From Candidatus Polarisedimenticolia bacterium (lineage in GTDB: Bacteria; Acidobacteriota; Polarisedimenticolia; Gp22-AA2), in assembly GCA_036001465.1 (NCBI GenBank), contig DASYUH010000075.1, positions 1-40,328 of the forward strand: a DNA stretch of 40,328 nt, written 5' to 3'. The notes beneath the pieces are model-generated. The model was given only the letters and a program-made list of their open reading frames with translations. It searched no databases and was not told the origin of the DNA. Below, one piece after another: positions 1 through 7,875 of the stretch (positions are counted from its first letter, which is position 1; each line of letters starts with the position of its first letter). The translations under genes and the position numbers were made by a program.

Positions 1-210
1 CGCGAAGCTCTGCTGGGAGAAGGTGCGACCGCACCAGAGGCAGCGGAACCGGGGCACGACCCGACCGTCGCATCGCCGCCGGTAGGAGCCGTGGGGAAGA
101 TGGCGCAAGACCCCGGTACGTCGCCGGTGCTCAGCGCACTCGGGCCACGGGCAGAAGGCGGGGAGGAAGGATCCCGGGCGCACCAACTCGACGATGACGG
201 CGCGGTCCAT
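1..210 (-). CDS. Transposase, N-terminal part (runs off the left edge)
   Basis: Reading the minus strand from ATG at 208-210 gives an open frame of 70 codons that leaves the window at base 1. The protein begins MDRAVIVELVRPG and carries a zinc-ribbon: CPWPEC near residue 20, then a basic stretch (HGSYRRRCDGR) and CLWCGRTFS near residue 58. A paired-cysteine ribbon followed by an R/K-rich linker and CGRTFS is typical of the N-terminal DNA-binding part of IS1-like and related DDE transposases. The catalytic domain lies outside the window, so the exact IS family cannot be fixed. A terminal inverted repeat lies 135 bp upstream at 345-368, which fits an IS end. Part of the family assignment is inference. 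Confidence 0.75.
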   Translation of the reverse strand, partial: MDRAVIVELVRPGSFLPAFCPWPECAEHRRRTGVLRHLPHGSYRRRCDGRVVPRFRCLWCGRTFSQQSFA

Positions 211-344
211 GACCGGCATATATCAAGATGCGGGCCAGAATGCAGATCACGCCGAGATTCGGAGTCGTGCCTCAGTCTAGCCGTCGCGCCGTTCGCGGGT
301 GAACCCTTGAGCCAGGACAGTTCCCGCCCGTGAACGCCTCTCTT

Positions 345-368
345 CTCCACACTCTCGGCGCCACTATG
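345..368 (-). repeat. IS terminal inverted repeat
   Basis: The minus-strand reading starts CATAGTGGCGCCGAGAGTGT. All 24 bases match the left end of the element at 13655-13884; its right end matches at 21 of 24. The outward end is CATAG and faces the interrupted lipoprotein gene. Confidence 0.75.
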
Positions 369-457
369 TCGACCGAGGGGGCCCGGGGGGCGCTGCAGGC
401 GAGCGCCAGGCAGGTCAGGGGCAGGAGCGCGATTCCCTCGAGCCACGTCGTGGACAT
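369..457 (-). pseudogene. Lipoprotein gene, 5' fragment cut by the IS
   Basis: Minus-strand ATG at 455-457 is preceded by a perfect Shine-Dalgarno AGGAGG (465-470) with 7-nt spacing. The product starts MSTTWLEGIALLPLTCLALA, then C-SAPRAPSVD: a short N-region, hydrophobic core and a lipobox (ALAC) expected of a signal-peptidase II lipoprotein. After about 29 codons the frame enters the IS terminal repeat at 368 and becomes meaningless sequence. The remainder of the gene must lie beyond the IS, left of the window. No function can be given from the signal peptide alone. Confidence 0.6.
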
Positions 458-569
458 CGGCAGGCCTCCTCTATGGCCGGTGAGCCGGACGGCCGGTTCC
501 GCAGCCGACTGTACGCCCCGCTCCGCAGGGCGGTTCCCGCGGGGGGCGGTCGGGCGACCCGCTTTCCGC

Positions 570-575
570 TATGAT
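570..575 (+). promoter_or_regulatory. Possible -10 element for the pirin/DedA operon
   Basis: TATGAT matches the sigma-70 -10 consensus at 5 of 6 positions, about 67 bp before the pirin ATG. No good -35 is visible at 17 bp upstream, so this is weak. It does explain an ATG at 571 better as promoter sequence than as the gene start. Confidence 0.3.
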
Positions 576-642
576 GAAGCCCCCGCCACCGCGACGGCCC
601 TACCGCGACGCTGCGACGGAGCGCTGCGAAAGGAGACGGCTC

Positions 643-1335
643 ATGATCAAGGCGAGATCCCGGAACGACCGCGGCAGGACGCAGTTCGACTGGCTCGACA
701 GCCGCCACACGTTTTCCTTCGGCGACTATCGCGACCCCGACCACATGGGGTTCAGGGCGCTGCGCGTGATCAACGACGACATCGTCCAGCCGGGAAAGGG
801 GTTCGCCACCCATTCCCATCGCGACATGGAGATCGTGACCCTCGTGCTCGAAGGGGGGCTGGAGCACAAGGACAGCACCGGCACCTCCTCGGTGATCCTT
901 CCCGGCGACGTCCAGCGCATGAGCGCCGGCACCGGCATCACGCACAGCGAGTGGAACCACGCGAAGGACGAGACCGTCCACTTCCTGCAGATCTGGATCA
1001 TCCCCGAGACGAGCGGCATCACGCCCGGATACGAGCAGAAGAGCATCCCGGAGGAGGAGCGGCGCGGCCGGCTGGTCCTGCTGGCGTCCCGGGACGGGCG
1101 GGACGGCTCGGTCAAAATCCACCAGGACGCGTCGCTCTACGGCGCGCGCCTGCACCGCGGCGATTCGGTCACCCACGCCGTGTCGCCCGGGCGCCACGCC
1201 TTCGTGCACGTGGCGAGAGGAGCCGCGACCTTGAACGGCCGGCCGCTCGTCGCGGGGGACGGCGCCGCCGTCAGCGACGAGCCTCGGATCGCCCTGGAGG
1301 GGACCGGCGACCTGCTGGTCTTCGATCTCGGATGA
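643..1335 (+). CDS. Pirin family protein
   Basis: A 230-aa bicupin protein. The ATG at 643 is chosen because AAGGAG sits just upstream (629-634) and the product starts MIKARSRNDRG, the usual pirin N-terminus. The N-terminal cupin holds the metal ligands H57 and H59 (HSHRDMEIVT), H101 and E103 (GITHSE), followed by the family's LEGGLEHKDSTG and WNHAKDETVHFLQIWI stretches. Pirins are cytosolic iron proteins; some act as quercetin 2,3-dioxygenases, others as redox-sensing regulators, and the sequence does not say which applies here. The stop overlaps the next gene's start by 4 nt (ATGA), so the two are probably translated together. Confidence 0.93.
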   Translation: MIKARSRNDRGRTQFDWLDSRHTFSFGDYRDPDHMGFRALRVINDDIVQPGKGFATHSHRDMEIVTLVLEGGLEHKDSTGTSSVILPGDVQRMSAGTGITHSEWNHAKDETVHFLQIWIIPETSGITPGYEQKSIPEEERRGRLVLLASRDGRDGSVKIHQDASLYGARLHRGDSVTHAVSPGRHAFVHVARGAATLNGRPLVAGDGAAVSDEPRIALEGTGDLLVFDLG

Positions 1336-2318
1336 GCGAGACCCTTGAGTTCGTCGTCCGCCACGGCTACGTGGTCCTCTTCGCCTGGATGGTGGCGGAG
1401 CAGCTCGGCCTGCCTATCCCGGCGATTCCGTTTCTCCTGGCGGCCGGCGCGCTCGCCGGATCGGGGCGGCTGAGCCTGACGATGGTCCTCCTGGTGTCGG
1501 TGGTCGCCTCCCTCCTGGCCGACACGCTGTGGTACGAGATCGGCCGGCGGAAGGGGGTGCGGGTCCTGAACTTCCTCTGCCGCGTGTCGCTCGAGCCGGA
1601 CTCCTGCGTCAGGCAGACGGAGCAGATCTTCGGCCGCTACGGGGTCCGATCCCTCCTCGTCTCGAAGTTCGTTCCGGGGCTGAGCACCGCGGCGCCGCCG
1701 CTCGCCGGCATCTTCGGCATGCGGCTGCCGCGATTCCTGTGGTTCGCCGGCCTCGGGGCGCTCCTGTACGCCGCCGCGTTCGCCGGCCTCGGCTACCTGT
1801 TCAGCTCCCAGCTCGAGAGGATGGCCGCCGGCGCGCTCGTCCTGGGGGAATGGCTCGTGTTGCTGCTCCTGGGGGCGCTCGCCCTCTTCGTCCTGGGGAA
1901 GGTCTGGCAGCGCCGGCGCTTCCTGCACAACCTGCGCGTGGCGCGCATCACGCCCGAGGAGCTGAAGGAACGCCTGGACCGGGGCGAGCCGATCGTCGTC
2001 GTCGATCTGAGGCATGCGCTCGATCTCGATGCCGAGCCGCACCACATCCCGGGCGCCCTGCATCTGACGCCCGACGACATCGAGAACCGCCACGAGGAGA
2101 TCCCGCGCGACCGGGACGTGGTCCTCTACTGCACCTGACCGAACGAGGCGACGAGCGCCCGGGCGGCGCTCCTTCTGCACCGGCGGGGAATCACGCGCGT
2201 CCGCCCGCTCCTGGGGGGGCTCGCGGCCTGGCGCGAGCGGGAGTATCCGCTGCAGCCGCGCGCCCTGCCGCCGCCGGCCGCGCCGGCGATGGACGCGGCG
2301 ACGGGCGCGGCGTCCTGA
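1332..2318 (+). CDS. DedA membrane protein fused to rhodanese; predicted selenoprotein (Sec269)
   Basis: Residues 1-200 form a DedA/SNARE-associated membrane domain: several hydrophobic segments, the LGLPIPAIPFLLAAGALAG and SKFVPGLSTAAPPLAGIFGM motifs. Residues 205-310 form a rhodanese domain (VARITPEELKERL, VVVDLRHALD, HHIPGALHLTPDDI, DVVLYCT). An in-frame TGA at 2136-2138 falls two residues after the rhodanese catalytic-loop cysteine. The same frame then continues with clear rhodanese sequence, PNEATSARAALLLHRRGITR and later LLGGLAAWREREYPL, to TGA at 2316-2318. From memory of the family, Cys-containing relatives read YC-S/A-CPNEATSA, so the TGA replaces a cysteine. A SECIS-like hairpin follows at 2153-2171. 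Read through, the product is 328 aa. A truncated gene or sequencing error is the alternative, but the intact downstream frame argues against old decay. DedA-rhodanese fusions are thought to act at the inner membrane; substrate unknown. Confidence 0.8.
2136..2171 (+). promoter_or_regulatory. UGA codon plus SECIS-like hairpin
   Basis: After the in-frame TGA (2136-2138) comes a perfect 7-bp stem, GAGCGCC (2153-2159) and GGCGCTC (2165-2171), closing a 5-nt loop CGGGC. The loop starts 21 nt after the UGA and has G at its second position. Bacterial SECIS elements are hairpins lying directly 3' of the UGA with a G among the first two loop bases, roughly 16-37 nt away, so the geometry fits. Confidence 0.65.
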
Positions 2319-2339
2319 CGGGACGTTCGGACGGAGGAC

Positions 2340-3029
2340 TTAGTCTCCGGCGCCCCCGGGATGGAGTGCGTAGCCGACGCCGCTGACCGTGACCAGGTAG
2401 CGCGGGCTGGCGGGATCGACCTCGAGCTTCCGGCGCAGGCGGTGGACAAGCTGCTTGAGGAGCTGGCGGTCGCCCAGGCCGCGATAGCCCCAGACGTGCG
2501 AGGTCAGGCGCTCCAGAGGCAGCGTGTGGCCGCCGTTCGCCAGAAGGAGCTGCAGCAGCCGGACCTCGAGGTTGGTCAGCCGCACCGGCGATCCCCCCTT
2601 GACTCGCACCGCCTGCGTCTCGAGATCGAGAACGAAGTCTCCGGACGTCAGGGGGGCCGGCTTGTCGACGCCGGCCCGGCGCAGCAGCGCGCGCACCCGC
2701 GCCAGCAGGGTGCGGGGGCTGAACGGCTTGCCGAGATAGTCGTCCGCGCCCAGGTCGAGGCCGCGGACCTGGTCCTCCTCCCCCGTGCGCACGGTCAGCA
2801 TCATGACCGGCAGCCCCTCCGAGGCGGCGCGGATCTTCTTCAGGACCTCGAAGCCGTTCAGCCGCGGCAGGTTCACGTCGAGGACCACGAGGTCCGGACG
2901 CTCGCGCTCGAAGACCGCCAGCGCCTGCGGTCCGTCCTGGGCCTCGAGGACCATGTAGCCGGCCTGGCGGAGCGCGAAGGCGATGAGGCGCAGGAGCTCG
3001 AGGTCGTCGTCCACCACCAGGATCTTCAT
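2340..3029 (-). CDS. OmpR/PhoB-family response regulator
   Basis: A 229-aa cytosolic DNA-binding regulator. The receiver domain (1-120) has the acidic pocket D7-D8, phospho-acceptor D51 (VVLDVNLP), T79 and K101 (GKPFS). The C-terminal half is a winged-helix output domain (LTNLEVRLLQLLLANGG, HVWGYRGLGDRQLLKQLVHR, YLVTVSGVGYAL), typical of OmpR/PhoB proteins. The start at 3029 overlaps the kinase stop by 4 nt, so kinase and regulator are translationally coupled and form a cognate pair. The pair sits at the end of a sulfate-type transport operon on the same strand, but the signal is not evident from the sequence. Confidence 0.95.
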   Translation of the reverse strand: MKILVVDDDLELLRLIAFALRQAGYMVLEAQDGPQALAVFERERPDLVVLDVNLPRLNGFEVLKKIRAASEGLPVMMLTVRTGEEDQVRGLDLGADDYLGKPFSPRTLLARVRALLRRAGVDKPAPLTSGDFVLDLETQAVRVKGGSPVRLTNLEVRLLQLLLANGGHTLPLERLTSHVWGYRGLGDRQLLKQLVHRLRRKLEVDPASPRYLVTVSGVGYALHPGGAGD

Positions 3030-5128
3030 GCGGTGCGCTCCACCGGCAGGATAACGCACATGCGGGTGCCGGTGTGGCCTTCCCGATCGCGCGCCTCGAC
3101 GCGCCCGCCGTGGCGCTCGACGATCGACTTCACGATGAACAGGCCGAGCCCCATGCCGCTCTCGCGCGGCTCCTCCCCCGGCGAGCGCATGAACCGCTCG
3201 AACAGCCGGTCGCCGGAGTCGGGGGGGAGCCCCGGCCCCTCGTCCTCGACCCACAGGGCGACCGTGGCGGCGCGCGTCTCGCCGCCGACGGTGATGCGCG
3301 AGCCGGAGGGAGCGAACTTGCTGGCGTTGGCCAGGAGGTTCACGAAGACCTGCACCAGCCGCGGCGCGTCCCCGCGGACCTGGGGGAGCGGATACGGCAG
3401 CTCGACGTCGAGCGTCTGCTCGCGCAGCGCCAGGAGCGGCGAGGCCAGGTCGACCGCCTCGTCGACCACCTCCTCCAGGGCCACCGACTGGCGCCTGATC
3501 GAATCGTGCCCCGCGTCGATGCGCACGCTCTCGAGCAGGTTGTCGATGAGCTGCGTCAGGCGCAGCGTGCCGCGCTCCAGCGACAGGACCAGGTCGAGCG
3601 CCTCCTGGGTCTTCAGCTCCCCCAGGCGGTCGCGCAGAAGCTCGATCGAGGCGAGCTGGGCGGTGAGCGGAGTCCGGAACTCGTGCGTGATGTTGGCGAG
3701 CACCGTGTCGCGCAGGCGCCGGGTCGACTCCACCTCGGTCTCGTCGCGCATCACCTGGACCTGCGGCGGGCCCCCCCGCCAGGCCCCCGCCGTGCCGGGG
3801 TCGCCGCCCGGGTTCTCGTCCGCCGGGGCGCTGGTGATCACGACGCTCCGGCGCTCGCCGGATCGCAGGAGCAGATCCTCGTGCGCGCGGGCGCTGCCGC
3901 GAAATCGGGCGTGCAGGATCGGGCAGCGGTCCTCGCACGGCCTGACCCCCTCCGGTCCCTGGGGATTCAGGACGTCGCCGCAGAACCGGCCGATCGCCTC
4001 GTCGGGCTTGATCCCGAGAAGCGCCGCGGCCTGCGGGTTCAGGTAGTGGATGCGTCTCTGGCGATCGACCGAGAAGACTCCCTCGACGATGCCGGTGAGG
4101 ATCGCCTCCGCCTCCGCCTGGCGGCCGTGCAGCTCGGCGGTCAGGTGGAGCAGGCGGCCCCGCATCTCCTCCATCGCCGCCTGGAGCGTGCCGATCTCGG
4201 AGCCCGGGACGCGCGGCACCGGGGTCTGGAGATCCCCCCGGCCGATGCGCGCCGACGCCTCGGTGAGCGCCTCGAGCGGCCGCACGAGCCGCCGCCCGAC
4301 GAGGACGCTGAGAAGGGCCGCCAGCCCCCCCACGATCAGGGCGATGAGCAGGAGGGAGCGCAGGAAGCGCCGCTGCGTGGATTTCAGGCCGACGATCGGC
4401 AGCCCGGTCTCGACCAGTCCGATCACCTCGCCATTCGGCGCGCGCAGCGGCTGGACCGACAGATAGACCCCGGCCTCGTCGAGGCGCTCGGAGATCGCCT
4501 CCTCGGCGTCGAGCGCCCTCCCGCGCAGGTACTCCTCCGGCCCTTCGGCCATCGCCTTATGGCGATCGAGAATGGCCACCGGGAGGCCGACCATCCGGCC
4601 GATGCCGCGGGCGAAGTCCTCGTCCAGGACGAGCGTCACCGCCACCGAGGCATCGGGCCGCGCCGGAACCTGTGCGCGGGCCCCCAGGATCAGGAGCCCG
4701 CCGGCGCGCGTGCGGAGCACGAACGGCTTGTCCGCGACGCGCGGGGCCCGGGCGATCTCCTCCCAGGGGATCGCGCCGTCGCGGGCGAACAGCCGGTCGG
4801 AGAGGAAGACGGCGCAGCCCGACAGCCGGCTGGTCTTGCGGAAGCGGGCCAGGAAATCCTGGAGCCCGCGGAAGTCCCCCGCGGCCAGCCGCGCCTCCAG
4901 GGTGGGGCGCTCCGCCAGGAGGCGCGCGGAGGTCAGGAGATCCGTCCCCGCGTCTTCGATCGATCGCACGGCCCCGGCCCCGGCCAGGCCGACGCGGGCG
5001 AGCGCCTGATCGTCGGCGAGCCGCCTCAGGAGGCCGGCTGCGGCGAGGGCGACGGAGGCCACCACCGCGGCGACCAGGCCGACGTTCAGGGCGGTCAGGA
5101 GGGTGCCGAGGCTCCAGCGGCGAGTCAT
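3026..5128 (-). CDS. Membrane sensor histidine kinase (periplasmic sensor, HAMP, PAS)
   Basis: 700 aa. A first membrane segment (about residues 9-35) is followed by a periplasmic sensor region of roughly 220 residues and a second segment near 260-285 (LLLIALIVGGLAALLSVLVG). HAMP follows (RRLVRPLEALTEASARIGRG), then a PAS domain (ILTGIVEGVFSVDRQRRIHY), the phospho-acceptor H482 in NITHEFRTPL, and a HATPase domain with an N-box (VFVNLLANASKFAPSG) and G-boxes (VEDEGPGLPPD, GMGLGLFIVKS). The PAS region contains a cysteine cluster (RFCGDVLN, RPCEDRCPIL), which could bind metal or sense redox; that is inference. The gene lies 52 bp after cysW on the same strand and is coupled to the response regulator. 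Confidence 0.94.
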   Translation of the reverse strand: MTRRWSLGTLLTALNVGLVAAVVASVALAAAGLLRRLADDQALARVGLAGAGAVRSIEDAGTDLLTSARLLAERPTLEARLAAGDFRGLQDFLARFRKTSRLSGCAVFLSDRLFARDGAIPWEEIARAPRVADKPFVLRTRAGGLLILGARAQVPARPDASVAVTLVLDEDFARGIGRMVGLPVAILDRHKAMAEGPEEYLRGRALDAEEAISERLDEAGVYLSVQPLRAPNGEVIGLVETGLPIVGLKSTQRRFLRSLLLIALIVGGLAALLSVLVGRRLVRPLEALTEASARIGRGDLQTPVPRVPGSEIGTLQAAMEEMRGRLLHLTAELHGRQAEAEAILTGIVEGVFSVDRQRRIHYLNPQAAALLGIKPDEAIGRFCGDVLNPQGPEGVRPCEDRCPILHARFRGSARAHEDLLLRSGERRSVVITSAPADENPGGDPGTAGAWRGGPPQVQVMRDETEVESTRRLRDTVLANITHEFRTPLTAQLASIELLRDRLGELKTQEALDLVLSLERGTLRLTQLIDNLLESVRIDAGHDSIRRQSVALEEVVDEAVDLASPLLALREQTLDVELPYPLPQVRGDAPRLVQVFVNLLANASKFAPSGSRITVGGETRAATVALWVEDEGPGLPPDSGDRLFERFMRSPGEEPRESGMGLGLFIVKSIVERHGGRVEARDREGHTGTRMCVILPVERTA

Positions 5129-5180
5129 GTCAGCGTCCCGGGCGCCCGGAAATGGAGCGGCGCGGCCGTCATTATAGGCG

Positions 5181-6023
5181 TCAGGCGCGCGCGCTGCCCC
5201 GCCTCGACCGCCATTCCATGAGCCCCTTGACCAGAAGCGTGAGCAGCGCCATCAGGGTCAGGAGCGACGCCACGGCGAACGCGGCCGAGAACTGGTACTC
5301 GTTGTAGAGGATCTCGACGTGCAGCGGCAGGGTGTTGGTGACCCCCCTCACGTGCCCCGAGACGACCGACACGGCGCCGAACTCCCCCATGGCCCGGGCG
5401 GCGCACAGGACGATGCCGTACAGGAGCCCCCACCTGATCTTCGGCAGGCTGATGCGGAAGAAGGTCTGCCAGCCGCCGGCCCCCAGGGTCAGGGCCGCCT
5501 CCTCCTCGTCGTTCCCCTGCGACTGCATGAGCGGGATCAGCTCGCGGGCGACGAGCGGAAAGGTCACGAAGGTCGTCGCCAGGACGATCCCGGGCAGCGC
5601 GAAGATCACCCGGATGTCGCGCGCCAGCAGGTACGGCCCCACCAGGCCGTGGGCCCCGAACAGGAGCACGAAGACCATCCCGGCGATCACCGGCGAGACG
5701 CTGAACGGCAGGTCGATCAGCGTCGTGAGGAGGTTCTTCCCCCGGAAATCGAACTTGGCGATCGCCCAGGCCGCGGCCACGCCGAAGATCGCGTTCAGCG
5801 GAACGACGACGGCGGCGGTGAACAGGGTCAGCCGGATCGCCGAGAGGGCGACCGGGTCGGCGAGGGCCGCGACGTAGGCGCCGATCCCCTTCCTGAACGC
5901 CTCCGTGAACACCACGACCAGGGGGAGGAACAGGAAGAGGAGCAGGAACGACAGGGCCAGCCCGGTCAGGAGCCAGCGGACGGCGCGCGGCTCGGTCAGG
6001 TAGCGCGGGCGCAGCGCGTCCAC
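5181..6023 (-). CDS. cysW: Sulfate/thiosulfate ABC transporter permease, CysW type
   Basis: 280-aa inner-membrane permease with about six hydrophobic segments and the binding-protein-dependent transport loop ([21 protein letters not shown]) that docks on the ATPase. [21 protein letters not shown] and [20 protein letters not shown] are characteristic of CysW. The GTG start at 6021-6023 abuts the cysT stop with no gap; a G-rich GGGGG lies about 7 nt upstream. Family members import sulfate or thiosulfate, and some related systems carry molybdate, tungstate or selenate; specificity rests on the linked Sbp-like protein. Confidence 0.93.
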   Translation of the reverse strand: MDALRPRYLTEPRAVRWLLTGLALSFLLLFLFLPLVVVFTEAFRKGIGAYVAALADPVALSAIRLTLFTAAVVVPLNAIFGVAAAWAIAKFDFRGKNLLTTLIDLPFSVSPVIAGMVFVLLFGAHGLVGPYLLARDIRVIFALPGIVLATTFVTFPLVARELIPLMQSQGNDEEEAALTLGAGGWQTFFRISLPKIRWGLLYGIVLCAARAMGEFGAVSVVSGHVRGVTNTLPLHVEILYNEYQFSAAFAVASLLTLMALLTLLVKGLMEWRSRRGSARA

Positions 6024-6866
6024 TCAGATACCCCCGGCCTGCGCGACGGTGCGGCGCAGGACCACCATGTTGATGAGGAACAGCAGGGAGAAGGACGCCA
6101 GCAGGAAGACCAGGGCGATCGCCGTCGCCCCGGCGTAGTCGAACTGCTCCAGCTTGATCATGATGAGCAGGGGGGTGATCTCCGAACGCATCGGCAGGTT
6201 GCCGGCGATGAAGATGACCGACCCGTACTCCCCCAGCGCCCGGGCGAACGCCAGGGTGGACCCGGTCAGGGTCGCCGGCAGGATCTGCGGCAGGACGACG
6301 CGCCGGAACGTCTGGAGGCGCGAGGCGCCGAGGCTCGCGGCCGCCCCCTCGACCTGGATGTCGAGGTCCCTGAGCACCGGCTGCACCGTGCGCACGACGA
6401 ACGGCAGGCCCACGAAGGTCAGGGCGACCACGATCCCCAGAGGGGTGTAGGCGACCTTGATCCCGTGCGGCTCGAGGTACCGGCCGACCCAGCCGTTCCC
6501 CGCGTAGAACGTGGTGAGGACGATCCCCGCCACCGCGGTCGGCAGGGCGAACGGCAGATCGACGAGACCGTCGACGAACCGTTTCATCGGGAAGTCGTAG
6601 CGCTCGAGCACCCATGCGACCAGGAGCCCGAACACGGCGTTGATCAGCGCCGCGACGAACGAGGCGAGAAAGCTCAGCCGGCAGGCGTAAAGCGTCCGGG
6701 GGTCCGAGACGGTGTCCCAGAACTGTCCCCAGGTCATGGTCGCCGTCTTGAGCAGGATGGTCGAGAGCGGGATCAGGACGATGAGGCCGAGGTACGACAG
6801 CGCGAACCCCATCGCCAGGCCGAACCCCGGCAGGACGCTCCCGCGCCTCCGCGCCCCGGACGGCAC
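6024..6866 (-). CDS. cysT: Sulfate/thiosulfate ABC transporter permease, CysT (CysU) type
   Basis: 280 aa, six predicted membrane segments. FVDGLVDLPFALPTAVAGIV and the EAA-type loop EGAAASLGASRLQTFRRVVL identify the CysT partner of CysW; GEYGSVIFIAGNLPMRSEI is another family stretch. A GTG start at 6864-6866 is supported by GGGGAGG ending 7 nt upstream, inside the 3' end of the binding-protein gene region. It forms a heterodimeric channel with CysW and is transcribed between the binding protein and CysW. Confidence 0.93.
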   Translation of the reverse strand: MPSGARRRGSVLPGFGLAMGFALSYLGLIVLIPLSTILLKTATMTWGQFWDTVSDPRTLYACRLSFLASFVAALINAVFGLLVAWVLERYDFPMKRFVDGLVDLPFALPTAVAGIVLTTFYAGNGWVGRYLEPHGIKVAYTPLGIVVALTFVGLPFVVRTVQPVLRDLDIQVEGAAASLGASRLQTFRRVVLPQILPATLTGSTLAFARALGEYGSVIFIAGNLPMRSEITPLLIMIKLEQFDYAGATAIALVFLLASFSLLFLINMVVLRRTVAQAGGI

Positions 6867-6870
6867 CGTC

Positions 6871-7875
6871 CTACCTCCCCGACTTCATGATCTGATCGAA
6901 CACGCCGCCGTCGGCGAAGTGGGCCCTCTGCGCCCTGGCCCAGCCGCCGAACATCTCGTCGATGGTGAACAGCGTCACCTTCGGGAACTGGCCGGCGTAT
7001 TTCTCCGCCACCGCCTTGAGGCGCGGGCGGTAGTAGTGTCGCGCGGCGATCTCCTGCCCTTCCGGGGTGTACAGGAAATTCAGGTAGGCCTGGGCAACCG
7101 CCTTGGTGTTGTGCTTGGCGGCCATGCGGTCGACCAGGGCGACCGGCGGCTCGGCCAGGATGCTCGTGGACGGCGCGACGATCTCGAACTTCCCCTTCCC
7201 CAGCTCCTTCTCCGCCAGGATCGCCTCGTTCTCCCAGGCGATCAGGACGTCGCCGATGCCGCGCTCGACGAAGGTGACCGTCGCGCCGCGCGCCCCGGTG
7301 TCGAGGATCGGGACGTTGTTGTACAGACGGGTGACGAAGCCCTTGGTCTTCTCCACGTCGCCGCCGAACGTCTTGAGGCCGTAGCCCCAGGCGGCCAGGT
7401 AATTCCAGCGCGCCCCTCCCGACGTCTTGGGGTTCGGGGTCACGACCGCGAGGCCCGGTTTCGCCAGGTCTTCCCAGTCCTTGATCCCCTTGGGGTTTCC
7501 CTTGCGCACCAGGAAGACGATCGTCGAGGTGTAGGGGGCGCTGTGGTCCGGCAGACGCGCCTGCCAGCCGCGCGGCAGGAGGCCGGCCTGGGCGATGGCG
7601 TCGATGTCGTACGCCAGCGCCAGCGTGACCACGTCCGCCTCCAGCCCGTCGATGACGGCGCGGGCCTGCTTGCCGGATCCGCCGTGCGACTGGTTGACGG
7701 TGACGTCGGCCCCCGAAGTGGCCTTCCACTGCCTGGCGAACGCGGCGTTGACCTCCTGGTAGAGCTCGCGCGTCGGATCGTAGGAGACGTTCAGGAGCGT
7801 CACGCCGGCGGCCCGCGCGGGCCGCGGCAGGAACAGCGCGGCCGCGATCGACAGGACCGCGAGGGTGCGCCTCAT
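6871..7875 (-). CDS. sbp: Sulfate-binding periplasmic protein
   Basis: 334 aa with an N-terminal signal peptide ([20 protein letters not shown], cleavage near ARA-AGV). The mature protein starts [19 protein letters not shown] and contains [56 protein letters not shown] and [10 protein letters not shown], all hallmark stretches of Sbp/CysP periplasmic sulfate or thiosulfate receptors. Its ATG overlaps the ATPase stop by 4 nt. It delivers ligand to the CysT/CysW channel. Selenate use by such receptors is known in other bacteria and would matter here because of the two predicted selenoproteins, but that is speculation. Confidence 0.94.
   Translation of the reverse strand: MRRTLAVLSIAAALFLPRPARAAGVTLLNVSYDPTRELYQEVNAAFARQWKATSGADVTVNQSHGGSGKQARAVIDGLEADVVTLALAYDIDAIAQAGLLPRGWQARLPDHSAPYTSTIVFLVRKGNPKGIKDWEDLAKPGLAVVTPNPKTSGGARWNYLAAWGYGLKTFGGDVEKTKGFVTRLYNNVPILDTGARGATVTFVERGIGDVLIAWENEAILAEKELGKGKFEIVAPSTSILAEPPVALVDRMAAKHNTKAVAQAYLNFLYTPEGQEIAARHYYRPRLKAVAEKYAGQFPKVTLFTIDEMFGGWARAQRAHFADGGVFDQIMKSGR

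Larger units (their letters stand above)
1..368 (-). mobile_element. Right end of an insertion sequence (partial)
   Basis: The IS is defined on its right by a terminal inverted repeat at 345-368 (outer end reads CATAGTGGCGCC on the minus strand) and contains the start of a transposase gene transcribed away from that end. The same 24-bp end recurs, base for base, at 13655-13678 as one end of a small non-autonomous element. The left end is outside the window. To the right, the lipoprotein reading frame starting at 457 is cut exactly at this end, which supports 368 as the boundary. The flanking 9 bases TCGACCGAG (369-377) should be one copy of the target duplication if it behaves like the copy at 13655. 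Confidence 0.7.

Noticed and set aside
330-1331. Long open frame upstream of the DedA domain
   Set aside because: It overlaps the pirin gene in another frame and crosses the IS boundary; the DedA start at 1332 fits the operon junction and family N-terminus.
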